Under the pieces are notes generated by a model. That model searched no databases. It was not told the origin of the DNA and worked only from the letters and a program-made list of their open reading frames with translations. This document shows positions 35,515-48,344 of a stretch of DNA of 64,000 nt, in pieces (position 1 is the first letter of the stretch; the number at the start of each line of letters is the position of its first letter). Position numbers and translations under genes: made by a program. Source of the stretch: Eriocheir sinensis (taxonomy: Eukaryota > Arthropoda > Malacostraca > Decapoda > Varunidae); NCBI RefSeq assembly GCF_024679095.1, contig NC_066512.1, positions 12,282,732-12,346,731 on the forward strand. Reading direction: 5' to 3'.

Positions 35515-37080
35515 ATATATAGGATGTAGTTGCTGCAATAGATTTTCTGTGCGATTCCATGGTATCGTGAAGATAAGTTATCAATGAGTTCAATAACATT
35601 TAATTTAATTTAATTGAAATACTTATTGTTGATTGAAGAATAATACAGTAAAATACTAAGGCCATGTAAACGTGTTTCATTTTGTTTTAGGGTCAAAATA
35701 GGTTTAGAGAATACTGTAAAAAAATGTCTTCAACATATTATAATGACATTGGCAGCTACCCATGAAAATGAAGACTGTGCAACCATATACATTAGACTAT
35801 TAAATAAAGATGAACTTATAACCCAACCTAGAGGAGTTTCTGGGTGAAGACCCTTCACATGAGCAAATAGTAACCTAACCTATCACCGCTGAAATAGTAA
35901 TATTTCCCGGCAATTTAAAATATTAAAACGAGTACTAATAATGGAAACGGTTACCAGAGTGATGATTAGCAAATACAATATAAAAAAAATAATGTCTTAA
36001 CTTATAGAGTGAGTTGGGTGTAATTCTAGAGTTTGACCAATACAGGTAAGGCTCACCAAAAGCTAGCTTCTGTTCATCTAAAGTCTTCTAACACAGGTCA
36101 GTCTATTAGACTGTGGCCTTGATGAGACTGAAATATCCATTGTGAGTGTTGTAATAGCTAGAACCCTATGGAAGAGATCACATCAAATAATTTTGGCTAT
36201 AAGGGCGACAGCTTCCCTCATCTGCTTCGATGTCTGGACCTGAGGTGAACGATTGTTTCAGTCCTTGTAGCTGTGTCTCTCTTACAATGATTTTCATGGA
36301 CAGTACAAAGGGAGGGCGGTTGTGACAGCAAGACACACACAATGGCAGTGTGTGTGTCTTGATGTCATAACCGATGGTTCCCTCTCAAGACGACTGACTA
36401 TTAGCACACCTCTGTCTTCTCAGCTGCCTTGCAGTTAATTTATAAACCTTGTAGCCCCTCTGTGGCATATTGCTACAGCCGAAAGCTAAGTAGCAAGGCA
36501 TTGTTACATTAAAAAGCAGGCGAATCCGCTTCCAAAATAGGTAAAACTTGACTAATTTAAATCAATCACTTCAACATGTCCTCCTCAAAGACATATTTTT
36601 CGTCCCCTGAAATGGCGGGTATTTTTTTGGTTAAAACCGCCTCCTGCGCGTACCGGTCGCAGTTTTGAAGCAGAGTGACTTGACTTGGTATATATAGACT
36701 TAGGGGCCAATAATGGCGCCCAGCAGCCTTATACACAGGGCCGCATAATATTATGTCGGGACTCTATCAAGGGACTCTAGTATCGTCCACCACGGCTGAG
36801 AGGAGGGAAGTAGACGCGACGCAGGAGACGCTGACTTGGATATAGAGCGAGACCCAACCACATGCACCCCTAGGCTGTAACCATTGTGCTGCTGCAAAAA
36901 ATAAAGTGCCTTCATTTATCACTGGCATTTAATTGCAAACTTTAGGCAAATAGTCGTTTCCAGAGAGTGGTATACCGCAGCTCCCATTGAAAACATAGGC
37001 TACAAGTCCTTGTAACAATATCTTATGATTCATTTTCCTTCTGTGCCCTTCGTTCTTATTGCATTTGGCACGGATTCATG

Positions 37081-37084
<4 letters not shown>
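35292..37084. other. Unassigned AT-rich sequence
   Basis: It includes (CA)n at 35478-35513. Around 36660-36800 a GC-richer piece has GGTATATATAGACTTAGGGG (TATA-like) and TCGGGACTCTATCAAGGGAC, which recurs inverted near 33715. No exon was recognised. Confidence 0.4.
35478..35513. repeat. (CA)n microsatellite
   Basis: CA dinucleotides followed by a short TATATA. Confidence 0.95.

Positions 37085-37085
<1 letters not shown>

Positions 37086-37151
<66 letters not shown>
37086..37151. repeat. (GA)n microsatellite
   Basis: GA dinucleotides. Confidence 0.97.
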
Positions 37152-37154
<3 letters not shown>

Positions 37155-37720
37155 CTCACACAATTTAGCAGTTTCATGGTAGCCTACTATAGCCTGTCAG
37201 ACAATGCATCTTAACCTTTCCTCCTGTTTATTAAATAACTTACGTGACTAATGAAGAAAAAAAAGACAAACACCTCCATAATCTGTACAGTATTGTAGTA
37301 CTGATGATGTGTTCACTGTTCAATGTTCACTCGTTCACCGTCGGAGTTTCGGAATGATGGAAATCTATAAAGAAGGCCAATTTCTGTGTATAGCCGAGTT
37401 GCAACTTGTGTTCTCACCGTTGAGTCTAGAAATTTCGCAAAGGCCAAACAAGGGCAATTGTGATGCATAATTATGTAACAATCCATTTAACAAAATTCTT
37501 CTAAGGGGACTTAAGGCAACTTCAACAAAGTAGGACACACGGCTTCGCCAACATCCGAAGCTTTTCTTATTTGGGACACTCCATGCAGCATCTTTCATTA
37601 ACTCAAAAGTATGAAAAAGTATGAAAAAATGACATGAAAAATATTAACACCAGAAAAAGTATTTGCCTTACAAAAATATTAGTGGAAAAAGAATAATAAA
37701 AAATCGTGTAAAATGAAAAC
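37152..37720. other. Unassigned AT-rich sequence
   Basis: Upstream of the candidate exon at 37721-38062. ACAAATAAC-like AT-rich sequence with no clear promoter element. Confidence 0.35.
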
Positions 37721-38062
37721 ATGAAACGCCGCCGTGCGAGACGCCAGTGTGCATCACGGAGTGCTGTGTCGCGGGGGTGTATGTCGTCCGAACTCGTTTT
37801 TCTGCTGGGTTACTCGACTGTCATCGCCCTTGACTTGTGTGATAGGCTACATCGTAAACACTATGGCGCGCTGAACACCCACCCCGTCACTGGAAGTAAC
37901 TCTAAAGTGATGGAAGAAACAGAAAATAAGGTAGTGATGGACAAGTGGCTGGTAACAACGAAGGCTTTCTGCTTCCTGTCTGCTGCTTCCTTCCCTCCGC
38001 CGCTGCCTCGAACCCCTGCTCGGCCTGCTGCTGCGTGGATGAAGGCGAGGGACGCTGCTCAC
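37721..38062 (+). CDS. Candidate 5' exon with strong donor
   Basis: GC content rises and an open frame runs from ATG 37721 (or an inner ATG near 37911, MEETENKVVMDKWLVTTKAF) to GCTCAC|GTAAGT at 38062/38063, a consensus donor. The peptide has a short hydrophobic start and a Pro/Ala-rich end. KWLVTTKAFCFL loosely recalls the start of MFSD6-type transporters, but the similarity stops there. No partner exon was recognised downstream. It could equally be a 5' UTR exon or chance. Confidence 0.3.
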
Positions 38063-39590
38063 GTAAGTGTAAAAAGTGACCCAGGAGTAGTGGTGTTTAC
38101 GTTGTTTTTAAAGATTTACTCCCTCCTGAAAGGGGGGAGCACGGGCCTTCGCCAATGGCGGGCGGCCCGTAGCAGGGTGCCGACAGACGACTCTTTCGGC
38201 TGGCATCGGCCGAGCCGACCAAGTCTGTTTGTCGACGAGGACTGCCGTGTCTCTCGGTGTTAATGATGTCAGTGGTGATTTATGTCTTGTGATTGTGGTC
38301 TCCGTCACTCCGTTGTGGCGTAAAATCTCATCCCTCCGTCATAGTCCATCCCATCATGAATATATACACAGGGCACGGATGAATTTCGACACGGTACCGT
38401 GTCTTTTGTCGATTGCTTGTCGGGATCTGTCCCACCCAAGTTTATTAATATTATTATTAAAGCAAATGATGACGTATGTATGTATATAACTAGGATATCA
38501 ACAATCACTTCTTGTGATCTGTTTCGCTTCGCATCGCTTTTCAGGTCCCCCTTGGTACTATTTTACACTTAGATGCTTCACTTAGTTACTCTGTGATAGT
38601 AAAGATTGGGTTCCGCGATGCGCAGTTCAGGATGGGATATCTCACCACGGGTTGGCAGACGATACCACACCGTGTCTCGTGTTTTCACAATCCATTTTCT
38701 TTTATTTCTTTTATGGGGAACCTAACACTTTCTCTTGGTTTAATAACGGCGAGGTTTTTTCAACGTATCGTAAAGTAGGAGCCATAGTTCACTCAAGGCT
38801 GTGTTTCTTTATAACTTTGAAGTGTTTCCACTGACCAATGTGTTGCAATTTTGTATTTAATGAGGTGATGCCAATCTTTTTTTTTCTCTTACAGTGACCT
38901 GCAATGCAAAAGTTTTAAATTTTCTTTACCCTAGCAACACGCTAATGTACTCTGAGCATGTAACAACTTTAAAACACAGACGAGGCTATGAATGGGAGGG
39001 GCGTTAGTTGTAAATTTTATACACAATTGAATTTATTAAATTTCAGATGATTATTTTTTTCGCCCGCCTCCGCGGAACGACAAGGGGCGATAAGGTTTGC
39101 GTCGTTGTTCGCCTGTCTTTATTTGTATATATATAGTTTACCTGTTCATTTATTCATTAACTTAAATAATAACTTCTTTACTTATTCATTGCTATTACTA
39201 TGGGGTCGTGAAAGTAACACTGCATAATAAATCTTCGCCTCAGCGTGCTTCTGCCCTTCCTTGTAGATTGTAGAAATTGTGGGCTCTCCGCTGTAGACAG
39301 TGTAGACTGTAGACTGTGTAAAGCGTGGACTGTAATGCTATCTGGGGTCCCTCGTCGGTCGTCGCCAAAGAGACTGATAGTGGTATGTAGTAATTCCTCG
39401 GGCGTGCGGAAGTAGCGCCATCTATTGGGGCCCACCAAAAACGTCACTTTTCAGGGGTAGCTTTACTATTTTTGAAGTACCTGCCACAGCACTATCCAGC
39501 CTTTACTTGTTTTTTTCATTATTGTAAAATGATTTACTAATGGGGTAAAGAAAAATATATTTGTTCTTATATTTTATTAGGTATTATCTA
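38063..39590. other. Unassigned, possible intron
   Basis: Begins with a GC-rich 200 bases and then turns AT-rich. No repeat family, exon or RNA was recognised. Confidence 0.35.
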
Positions 39591-39596
39591 CACTAT

Positions 39597-39857
<261 letters not shown>

Positions 39858-39904
39858 TGCATGCATGCTAGATTACTATAATGCCTTTGCAACTGTGGTA
39901 ACCC

Positions 39905-40020
39905 GGATGTCACACTGGTCCTGTGTCCCAGGGTAATGGGCTTCCTAACACCACAGGCTCAAGGGCCAATATGAGCACCGAGGCCACTCTCTGCTACAGC
40001 GTATGCCCCCAACCTTACCT
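39905..40020 (+). mobile_element. SINE family 1, tail only
   Basis: TGTCACACTGGTCCTGTGTC, GGTAATGGG, CTCAAGGGCCAATATGAGC and CTGCTACAGCGTATGCCCCC match the tail of the SINEs at 22672 and 49014. The tRNA-like head is missing. Confidence 0.6.
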
Positions 40021-41067
40021 TTACCCTTTGCAACATGCTCTTAGCTGAGTAAAAATATCATACTAACTGTACAAGTGCCAGATAATGGCAAGCATTGCAT
40101 ACTGTTTGACAGGGCAGAGAACAAAAGTTTCTAAGCATCACAACTGACATAAACAATGAGAGACACTCAAAGCTTGTTAACTGAACATGACCCGGTTTAT
40201 AACAGGCAAAACCAACAATGGTGCGTTATATACAATAAAAACTGTATAAAAATGTTGCAAAGCACATCAATATAAGAGCAAAGCATCATAAAACATGCTG
40301 AAATACATGATGGAAAACATCAAGAAGGTAACACATGAGTTGTCTTAAATGGAATGCAATAACTTGGTGGTCCTGGGAGACAGCCGAGCCTGGAGGTGGA
40401 AATGGGATGTAGGACACAGTATGATCTCACGAGCTCTGACCAAGGTGTCAGGGTCATGAAGATATTAAGCTCAGTAGGCACAACTATGCAGCGGAGGCAC
40501 ATATGATAAAAGCAAATGAGACAAAATAAGGCAACTCATAGTGTAAGAAAGTAGCAGAAAAGTTAGGCTGCAGTATGTGACACACCAAATTACAGGACAG
40601 GGAGTGATATGTATTTCATAGGCTACATCAGTAAACATGTAGCATTTATTGCAGGAAGCACACATTAAAGTTGGATGTAATAAAATATGCTTTTAGCACA
40701 CATCAAAGTTGGATGTAATAAAATCATTTGATATGAAACTCCTTGAACTGGCCAACCAAACAAACCACTCTCTGTCCCCCCCCTCCCCCCTCAAAAAAGC
40801 ATTATTTTTCACAAGGTTTATGAGGCATTAGTCAAGAATATCAACTGCCATTACATTTTGTCAAAAAAAAATCATACCTATGTGATTATGTATATCATAT
40901 AAAGCAGAAAAAAACATTGCATGCTGTAATACAAACAAGATTACTCCTGGACGCCACATTAATGATGCCAGACACATGATGATAGACACTTCATTTAGTG
41001 TGATGAAATTACATGCTGTATTTCACATTATGAAACCAAGCCAAGTGTCACTGCAGCACATTTTTAG
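40021..41067. other. Unassigned AT-rich with isolated repeat unit
   Basis: One diverged unit of the tandem array (see 41082) is at about 40130-40240. A 38-bp tandem duplication (TTTAGCACACAT.AAAGTTGG) lies at 40660-40735. Confidence 0.5.
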
Positions 41068-41074
41068 GTAAGGC

Positions 41075-41530
41075 AGACACCAAAAGCTTGTTACCTGAAC
41101 AAGATTAAACATAACAGGCAAAATCCACAATAAAGCATTGCATACTGTTGGGAAGGGCAGATAACAAATGCTTCCAAGCATTACACCTGAAATAAACAAT
41201 GGCAGATATCCAAAGCTTGTGAGCTGAACAAGATCTGATTTATAACAGGCAAAACCAACAATGGTGCATTACATGCGATATCTGGCAGGGGATTCCTTGC
41301 ATAACAACTGGAAAGTGGCAGACACCTAAAGCTTGTTAACTGAACAAGATCTAATTTATAACAGGCAAAACCAACAATGGTGCATTACATGTGATATCTG
41401 GCAGGGGAGATAAATGATTCCTTGCATTACAACTGGAAAGTGGCAGACACCCAAAGCTTGTTAATTGAACAAGATCTGATTTATAACAGGCAAGACCAAC
41501 AATGGTGCATTACTTGCAATATTTGGCAAA
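41075..41530. repeat. Tandem repeat of about 116-129 bp, four copies
   Basis: CAAAGCTTGTTAACTGAACA-type starts lie at 41082, 41211, 41327 and 41452. Each is followed by TTTATAACAGGCAAAACCAA, CAATGGTGCATTAC and, in most copies, ATATCTGGCAGGGG. Copies differ by short indels. Confidence 0.85.
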
Positions 41531-41972
41531 GTATATGGAAAAAAATTCTTGGCGTAACATGAGTAATACTAAAGAATGGCAAATCCCACGAAGTATCTCT
41601 TCTTTTGACAAAGCCTTTGCTCTTTGCTGCAGGGCTGTCAGAGTCTGTTTGCTCCAGCCAACATTTACTGAAATACCCCTGAGTCATGAGTGAAGTTTTG
41701 AAACTGAAGGCAAGTGAAATACTATTAGCATTTGGACTTTGATAGTATAAGACCAGAGCAAACCTCCTCTCTTGTAACCCATATCTCCTACTAGGCTTAG
41801 ATCTTGGCATCTTGCAGCATGTTGAACCTGACCTTAGAAAAAATCCACCCCTATTGGATCTAAAAAATTGCTGGCTCTGGGCAAAAACTGCCCAGGAGTT
41901 GTAACAGCCTGGGCTTTGAGATGCCTTGCCTCCCGGCGCAGACGACAGACTGTTTTGTGCAGCAATTTTCAC
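41481..41972 (-). CDS. Hypothetical open frame, 163 codons
   Basis: A minus-strand frame from ATG 41972 to 41481. It is the longest frame in this AT-rich region that is not a simple repeat. It contains KMPRSKPSRRYGLQERRFAL and no domain I recognise. Its 3' part overlaps a tandem repeat unit, which argues against a conserved protein. It may be transcribed non-coding sequence or chance. Confidence 0.2.
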   Translation of the reverse strand: MKIAAQNSLSSAPGGKASQSPGCYNSWAVFAQSQQFFRSNRGGFFLRSGSTCCKMPRSKPSRRYGLQERRFALVLYYQSPNANSISLAFSFKTSLMTQGYFSKCWLEQTDSDSPAAKSKGFVKRRDTSWDLPFFSITHVTPRIFFHILCQILQVMHHCWSCLL

Positions 41973-42384
41973 TTTTCATGTCTGAAAATACATGAAAAAA
42001 TATTTAATCACAATTCTAAATAATAAAATATATGCATGTAATTGCATTATTTTCAGTGCTATAAGGACAGTGATTCTAAGCATTGACATTATGTCTGCAC
42101 GCGAGCGTCGATGGAAGGCTTCACTTAGATTGCCTGACAAGAGTAATATTTTCAGGAGAGATGGGGGAGAGGATACAGCTGGAGACTCTTGACAGATAAT
42201 TATAACGTCAAGATCTACAAGCACCCATTTTCCATATATATCTTTGATGTTCAGTCCATACTAAAACATTTGTCAATGTGTTGCCACACTAAAAATCTAA
42301 AAATTCCCTGTTTCTCAGATGTTAGTCATACCTAAGCCCTGCTAAACCAACCAAGTGAATCAAGAATGAGTTCCAGGGGGCAGC
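41973..42384. other. Unassigned AT-rich sequence
   Basis: Nothing recognised. Confidence 0.35.
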
Positions 42385-42506
42385 ATGGGCCAATAATAAA
42401 TGACGCCACTATAAAAAAATTGCCTGCACCATGACGGGCCTGGGCCGACCGCCAGGCCCCTGAAGAAAGCCTACCGGCGCTATAGGCGGGTGGGGAAAAA
42501 AAAAGG
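42385..42506 (+). mobile_element. Possible small SINE with A tail
   Basis: A GC-rich islet in AT-rich DNA: CATGACGGGCCTGGGCCGAC, CGCCAGGCCCCTGAAGAAAG and GCGCTATAGGCGGG, ending in nine A. Short GC-rich unit plus A tail suggests a SINE. No A or B box is convincing. Confidence 0.35.
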
Positions 42507-43632
42507 ATCACATCAGAAGAATGGACAAAGGTTTGTTAGTGGCACTTCAAGGCTATGCTACCTCTTCAAAGATTGGCCAGTCATGGTTTAAAATGGAACA
42601 GGATAAACAAGAAACAGGCAGGTATCTGTGGACACTACTGTTACTATCAATTGCCAGCCTATGGCAAAATTTGAACCTATGCTATCAAGAACATAAGACC
42701 CATGTGCTGATCACTCGACTAATCGTAACAGTACTACAGCCATAGAAACATAATAAAGTTTAAATATATCATTCAAAATGTCAACCTTTTTACATACCTT
42801 TTTTTTTTTTTTTTAAAGATATGTAGCCTACTGGTGTAACAGTTAAATAGTGAACTCAATTTGTATGCAGAGATGTGAGGTATGTTATTAAGCTGTAATG
42901 TTTCCAACACATTAGTTGTGATTAAAGCAACACGGAATAGTACCTAAAGAGGAAAAATTATCACTGAGAACAAGAGGTTCCTTACTATATTGTGGTGAGC
43001 TTAATGGCCGAGTCGAGTTTCCTCCAACCCCATCAAGTTCACACCCTGTTGAGAGGCAATTTCTTAATCAAAGTGAAAAATGAATGCTAATGGTCACTAA
43101 AATTAGTTATTATACTTGGTGTCACAAATTCAGGCAAATAATTTAGGTAAGGACTCCCGGACTTGGCGTCACTGATGAGGTAAATGATTTAGTGCACTCA
43201 TTGGGCTATAACATATACATTGTTATAATGTGTATTATTGTCTTGTTACTATATATTACCTACTGATAATGGAAATACATGTCAGGATTAATCATCAAAT
43301 ACAAGGAAAAAAGAATCATGTATGGAAATTGTGAGCTTTTAAGTTCATGTAACAAACAAGGTTTGTTATACACAAAAAGGTTGGATACTTCAGATGTAAA
43401 AGATTTTTGGATATAACATCACCCCCTCCCTCCATATTGTTTTTTTAAAGCAAGGGTTGACTATAGCTGATTATTATTTGCGGCAGGTTTAATGACACTT
43501 TTTTTTTAGTGCAAAGCATCTGGAAATCAATGATCATTATGGAATACTTCTCATGAGTAGCTACTAAAACTTGACAACCTAGAAGGATGCACCATCAGAC
43601 TGTAAAGGATAGATATATTATAAGACATAGCT
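42507..43632. other. Unassigned AT-rich sequence
   Basis: No gene was recognised. A short plus-strand frame at 42521-42745 has no domain. Confidence 0.4.
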
Positions 43633-43965
43633 ACATTGGTGGATCCAAGGGGGGGCCCAGGGGGCCCGGGCCCCCCCCATGATCCTGAGTGATACAGGAA
43701 AACTAGCTCAAAAGCGCGCTGCGGCTAAAACAATGCATTTTCTCAGAGGGATCAGGCGTCTCATTCAGATACGAAGAGGAACACTGGCCGCCCAAGAATG
43801 CTTTGGCACAAAGTCCAGGCCGTTATACCCATTGATTTAGGTCAGTCCACCAGTTTTTCAAGACTAGGACTGCCGAGAATGGCTAATCGGCAATGCTAAT
43901 GCTCCTTCCACCCGCAAAAAGTTTGACGTCCCCCAAAAACTTATTTCCTGGATCTGCACCCAAAG
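43633..43965. mobile_element. Repeat with GGGGGGGCCC end
   Basis: The left end is GGTGGATCCAAGGGGGGGCC, then GGGCCCGGGCCCCCC. The right end is CCCCCAAAAACTTATTTCCT, then GGATCTGCACC. The two ends are partly complementary (TGGATCC/GGATC and G-run/C-run), which suggests a transposon. No transposase frame is present. Confidence 0.4.
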
Positions 43966-45205
43966 ACATACCGTAACATGGTTCAGTGATCATGGACAAA
44001 AAAAATGTTAAGACAATCAATATCCAATCATTTCAGGATACACAAATCAGCAGCCATATGAAGGAATTCTACAACTTAAAGTGATGTTGTGCAGGGCATG
44101 TGTTAAGTGACTTGCACAATCTATATTGTGAAGTCATAATTAGATTAATAACACAATAATCAACAAACACTAGATGAAGTATTCATACCGAAATCAGTAC
44201 ATGGAGCTGGTGCAGTGCAATGGGGAGCACACTCCTGCGGCTCATCAAGAGGGTTGGATGCTGCCACGTATACCTTAGGGGGTGGCTAAATGTCTTCATT
44301 CAGCTTCACCCCTGGCCCCTTTCTTGGACTCTCCTCTTCAGCTGCCACATTCTGTTGGATGATACCGAATGTGTTTGGATCTGTTGGGATGTGGTTGTGT
44401 TAGATGTGGAATAACATACGACAGTGGAACATGGAAGGAAAGAGTATGTCCACACGGTAAAATACAGAGATGAGGATTGCCAAGTGGATTTGTTGGTGCA
44501 CCAGGGAATTAAGAGGCCAGGTGATGTTATGATCTTGAAGGAAGAGTTACGAGGTATGATGTGAAGTTGTAAACTCGCTGACTGCATTAGTTAAGAGATT
44601 ACAAGAGGTAAATTGAAATTCTTTGGATACTGAAAGGATGTACGGGGACAACTGAGTGAGAAGGGAGAGATGCAGAATTTGATGTTATATGGCTAGTTAC
44701 ACCAATGAAGACTCAGGACACACATTCAGAAAGGCCACAATTTTGGCTGCTAGACGGAAAAGCACTGGATGTCAAAGTGCCATTACATTGAAGGAATTAA
44801 TAATAAGAAAAGCAATAATAATTAATGAGTATAAATATATTTCTGATATTTTTGTGTATCTTAATACTAGTATTAGAATTTTCAAACACTAATAATATAA
44901 TAAATAAATATTGATAAATTAATGAAAATAAATACATTAATTGTACTAATACTACCACTAACAATATTAACAGCACTGCACCCAATAGACTGAGCAATAA
45001 ACTGAGTCTGAAATATAACCATAATTGAACTGTCTCTGTCTGAGTGTTATGTGAAGCTTGCTCCATGCACCGTGATAGGAATGGCATAGATGCATGCAGG
45101 TTGCTGAGATATTTACGGTCACCAGCCACTTGTAGGTATGGCACCAACATGTATTGGAAGCATTCGCGGCCAACATCTATTTATCTAATTATTATTTGTT
45201 TTAAA
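43966..45205. other. Unassigned AT-rich sequence
   Basis: No coding feature was recognised. The plus-strand frame at 44220-44414 and minus-strand frames at 44306-45150 have no domain. Confidence 0.4.
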
Positions 45206-45785
45206 CATAGGAGACAGCTCAAAGGCAACAAAGCGTACTAGAAAAAAAGCCCCGCTACTCACTGCTCCCGAACAGACAAAAGTAGTCTTGATACACTCTT
45301 CTTGAAGGTCAAGTTATAGGCAGGAGGAAATGCAGACGAAGGAAGGCTGTTCCAGAGTTTATCAGTGTAAGGGTTTAAGAGTGAAGATGTTGGTTAACTT
45401 TTGCACAAGATGTTTGGACAGTATAGGGATGAGCTAGAGCAGGATAGAACATGCAGTAATTGACTGAAATTAGAAAAGTATAGATTTAGGAGGGAAATGG
45501 GCAGGCATTGGTTTGGTTATAGGGTGGTGTTGGAACGGAATAGACTCAGCAATCACATAGTGAGTGCAGGGACGATAGCTTGTTTTAAGAGTAGACTGGA
45601 TAGCTACGTGGACGAGGCTGACAGGTGGTAATGGGGGGAAATCTGGAGCTGCCGTGTGTAGGCCACTCGGCCTCTTGCAGTCTCCCCATGTTCATGTGTT
45701 TAAATCAAGTGCTGCGGCCAGCGGGGCCGCGGGAGGAGGGGAGGCATGCAGTTAGCAAGTTCAGAACAGCAGTCAAAGTTAAAAT
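45206..45785 (-). mobile_element. LINE A remnant interrupted by a LINE B-type 3' end
   Basis: 45206-45433 and 45711-45785 are minus-strand LINE A 3' UTR and ORF2 C-terminus: GGAGACAGCTCAAAGG, GGCAGGAGGAAATGC, GTTCCAGAGTTTATCAG and later GCGGGGCCGCGGGAGG. Between them, 45434-45710 on the plus strand holds GGTGGTGTTGGAACGGAATAG, GGAGCTGCCGTGTGTAGGCC and CTCTTGCAGTCTCCCCATG, the 3' end of a LINE B-type element. Confidence 0.75.
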
Positions 45786-45828
45786 GATTAGAATTTCCAC
45801 ATTATCATTATTTATATATATCACTTAC

Positions 45829-45886
45829 CCCCGTCTGCCATCTTCCTGGAATAAATGTAGTTCTCTTTATCACCACAAAGGGACAT
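45829..45886 (-). CDS. Candidate first coding exon, 19 codons, strong donor
   Basis: On the minus strand an ATG at 45886 opens MSLCGDKENYIYSRKMADG and ends at GGGG|GTAAGTGA. Upstream is a CpG-rich patch with GCGGCCGC. The small size and lack of a known domain keep confidence low. A longer alternative frame (MGGYNYLGL...) also reaches this donor. Confidence 0.22.
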
Positions 45887-46808
<922 letters not shown>

Positions 46809-46810
46809 GT

Positions 46811-46941
<131 letters not shown>

Positions 46942-47579
46942 GTGCGGTGTGATTTCTTAAATCAATTCCTTCATTGGTGTATTTTCGATTAAATGCATTC
47001 AGTTTACACCTGTTCATTTCAGTATTTCTTTTTTCTGGTGTGCGTCACTATTACCAGAGACAAGTTTCCAGGGTTGGAGTAATTGTAATATATAATATAA
47101 TGTATATAAATTGTTGGGGGGTTGTTGGAGGGTCATGCGACACCGATCTAGCACAGTTTTTGTGCTATTAATACTTGTTGTAATGGTGAAATGAAAAAAA
47201 GAAATTATGAAGAGAATGGCAATATCTTTTAACCACAAATAATATATATGCTAAAGTACATTAAAGTGCATTCCTATAAACCTAGCAGAAAATACTGATT
47301 TTTGGTAAACTATGAAAAATTTGCATTTATTCGTTCGCTAAAATTCATGACAAGAATCGGTCATAGACATGTTTGGTGGAAATAAGGTCTGGCAATGCAC
47401 TTCTTTTGTAGATACCCAAGGCAGAAACATTTTGCAAATTTTCAAAATCACATAAAAACCGCAAAAGTATTTCACACTATATGCCAACAAATCAGTTTCG
47501 AGATAAGTGCAGTTTTGTGTTCTCTACAGTGCACCATTCCGACCGAACAGTAAAGCATAATTTGCAAGTATGTTCTCAC
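46942..47579. other. Unassigned AT-rich sequence
   Basis: Nothing recognised. If 47739-47580 is an exon, this would be its intron. Confidence 0.35.
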
Positions 47580-47739
47580 GTGAACCTTTGGCTAGTCCAG
47601 GGATGTCAATAATGTGAGGCCAGGTCAAGTGCAGGTCGCTCAAGGTCACGTTTAGGTCACCCGTGTGGCCCATGTCAGGGACTGCGCCTTCCATGTCAAG
47701 GCTCCGAAATTTCTTCTGTTTTCCACCCCTTCCGAACAT
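47580..47739 (-). CDS. Candidate first coding exon, 53 codons
   Basis: An ATG at 47739 in a good context (GGCGCCAAAATG) opens MFGRGGKQKKFRSLDMEGAV and later LNVTLSDLHLTWPHII. The likely donor is GTTCA|CGTGAGA read as C|GTGAGA at 47580/47579, with one base left over. Codon use is balanced and the stretch is GC-richer than its surroundings. I do not recognise the protein. The next exon was not found. Confidence 0.35.
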
Positions 47740-48344
47740 TTTGGCGCCTCAACTCAAGCAAAGACTTCCTTTTCTTGCTCCTAAGTGACAGCTTTGTCAC
47801 GTTTTCAAAAAAAAACAAAACAAAGCAACAGGTTGTCAACCCGGTACGCAGATATCGCTCCTATTACCTAAAGACTACCCCCAGGCTGACGCAGCCCTGT
47901 CACAGTTATCGTACAATAATATCAGAACCTAATATACGCAAAAAAAAAAAAAAATCAAAATACAAGGAATACAAGGCATATCGTGCTGAGAGTGGGCGTG
48001 GCAGGGCGAACAGGGATTTAAAATGCGGCCATTAAATGGCAAATGTCGCGTTTTACGCTTGGCAGCTGTCGGAATGTGTGGATCAGAAGCCAACGAATTA
48101 CCTCAAATATTTCCAAGTATTTTTTTTTCGACCCAAACCGAAAACCTCCACCTTAAGTTGAAGTGTTAAGACCCGGCATTCCTTTATCAGTCCAGCCACA
48201 ATGAGTCCTGTGAAATGAGTGGAAAGAAAATATATACTACTGTGTGTGTGTCTCTACATGAAGGCCCCTTTGTAAGATTAGTTCAAGTCGAGGAGTACGT
48301 CCTACATGTTTTGTGCCGCTGGGCCATATCCTACAAACGATTTT
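47740..48344. other. Upstream region of the candidate exon, unassigned
   Basis: GGGCGTGGCAGGGCG near 47993 could be a GC-box-like element. A poly-A-like run lies at 47940-47954. Confidence 0.3.

Noticed and set aside
41075..41530. CRISPR array
   Set aside because: Units of 116-129 bp without a short repeat and unique-spacer pattern, in a eukaryotic genome.
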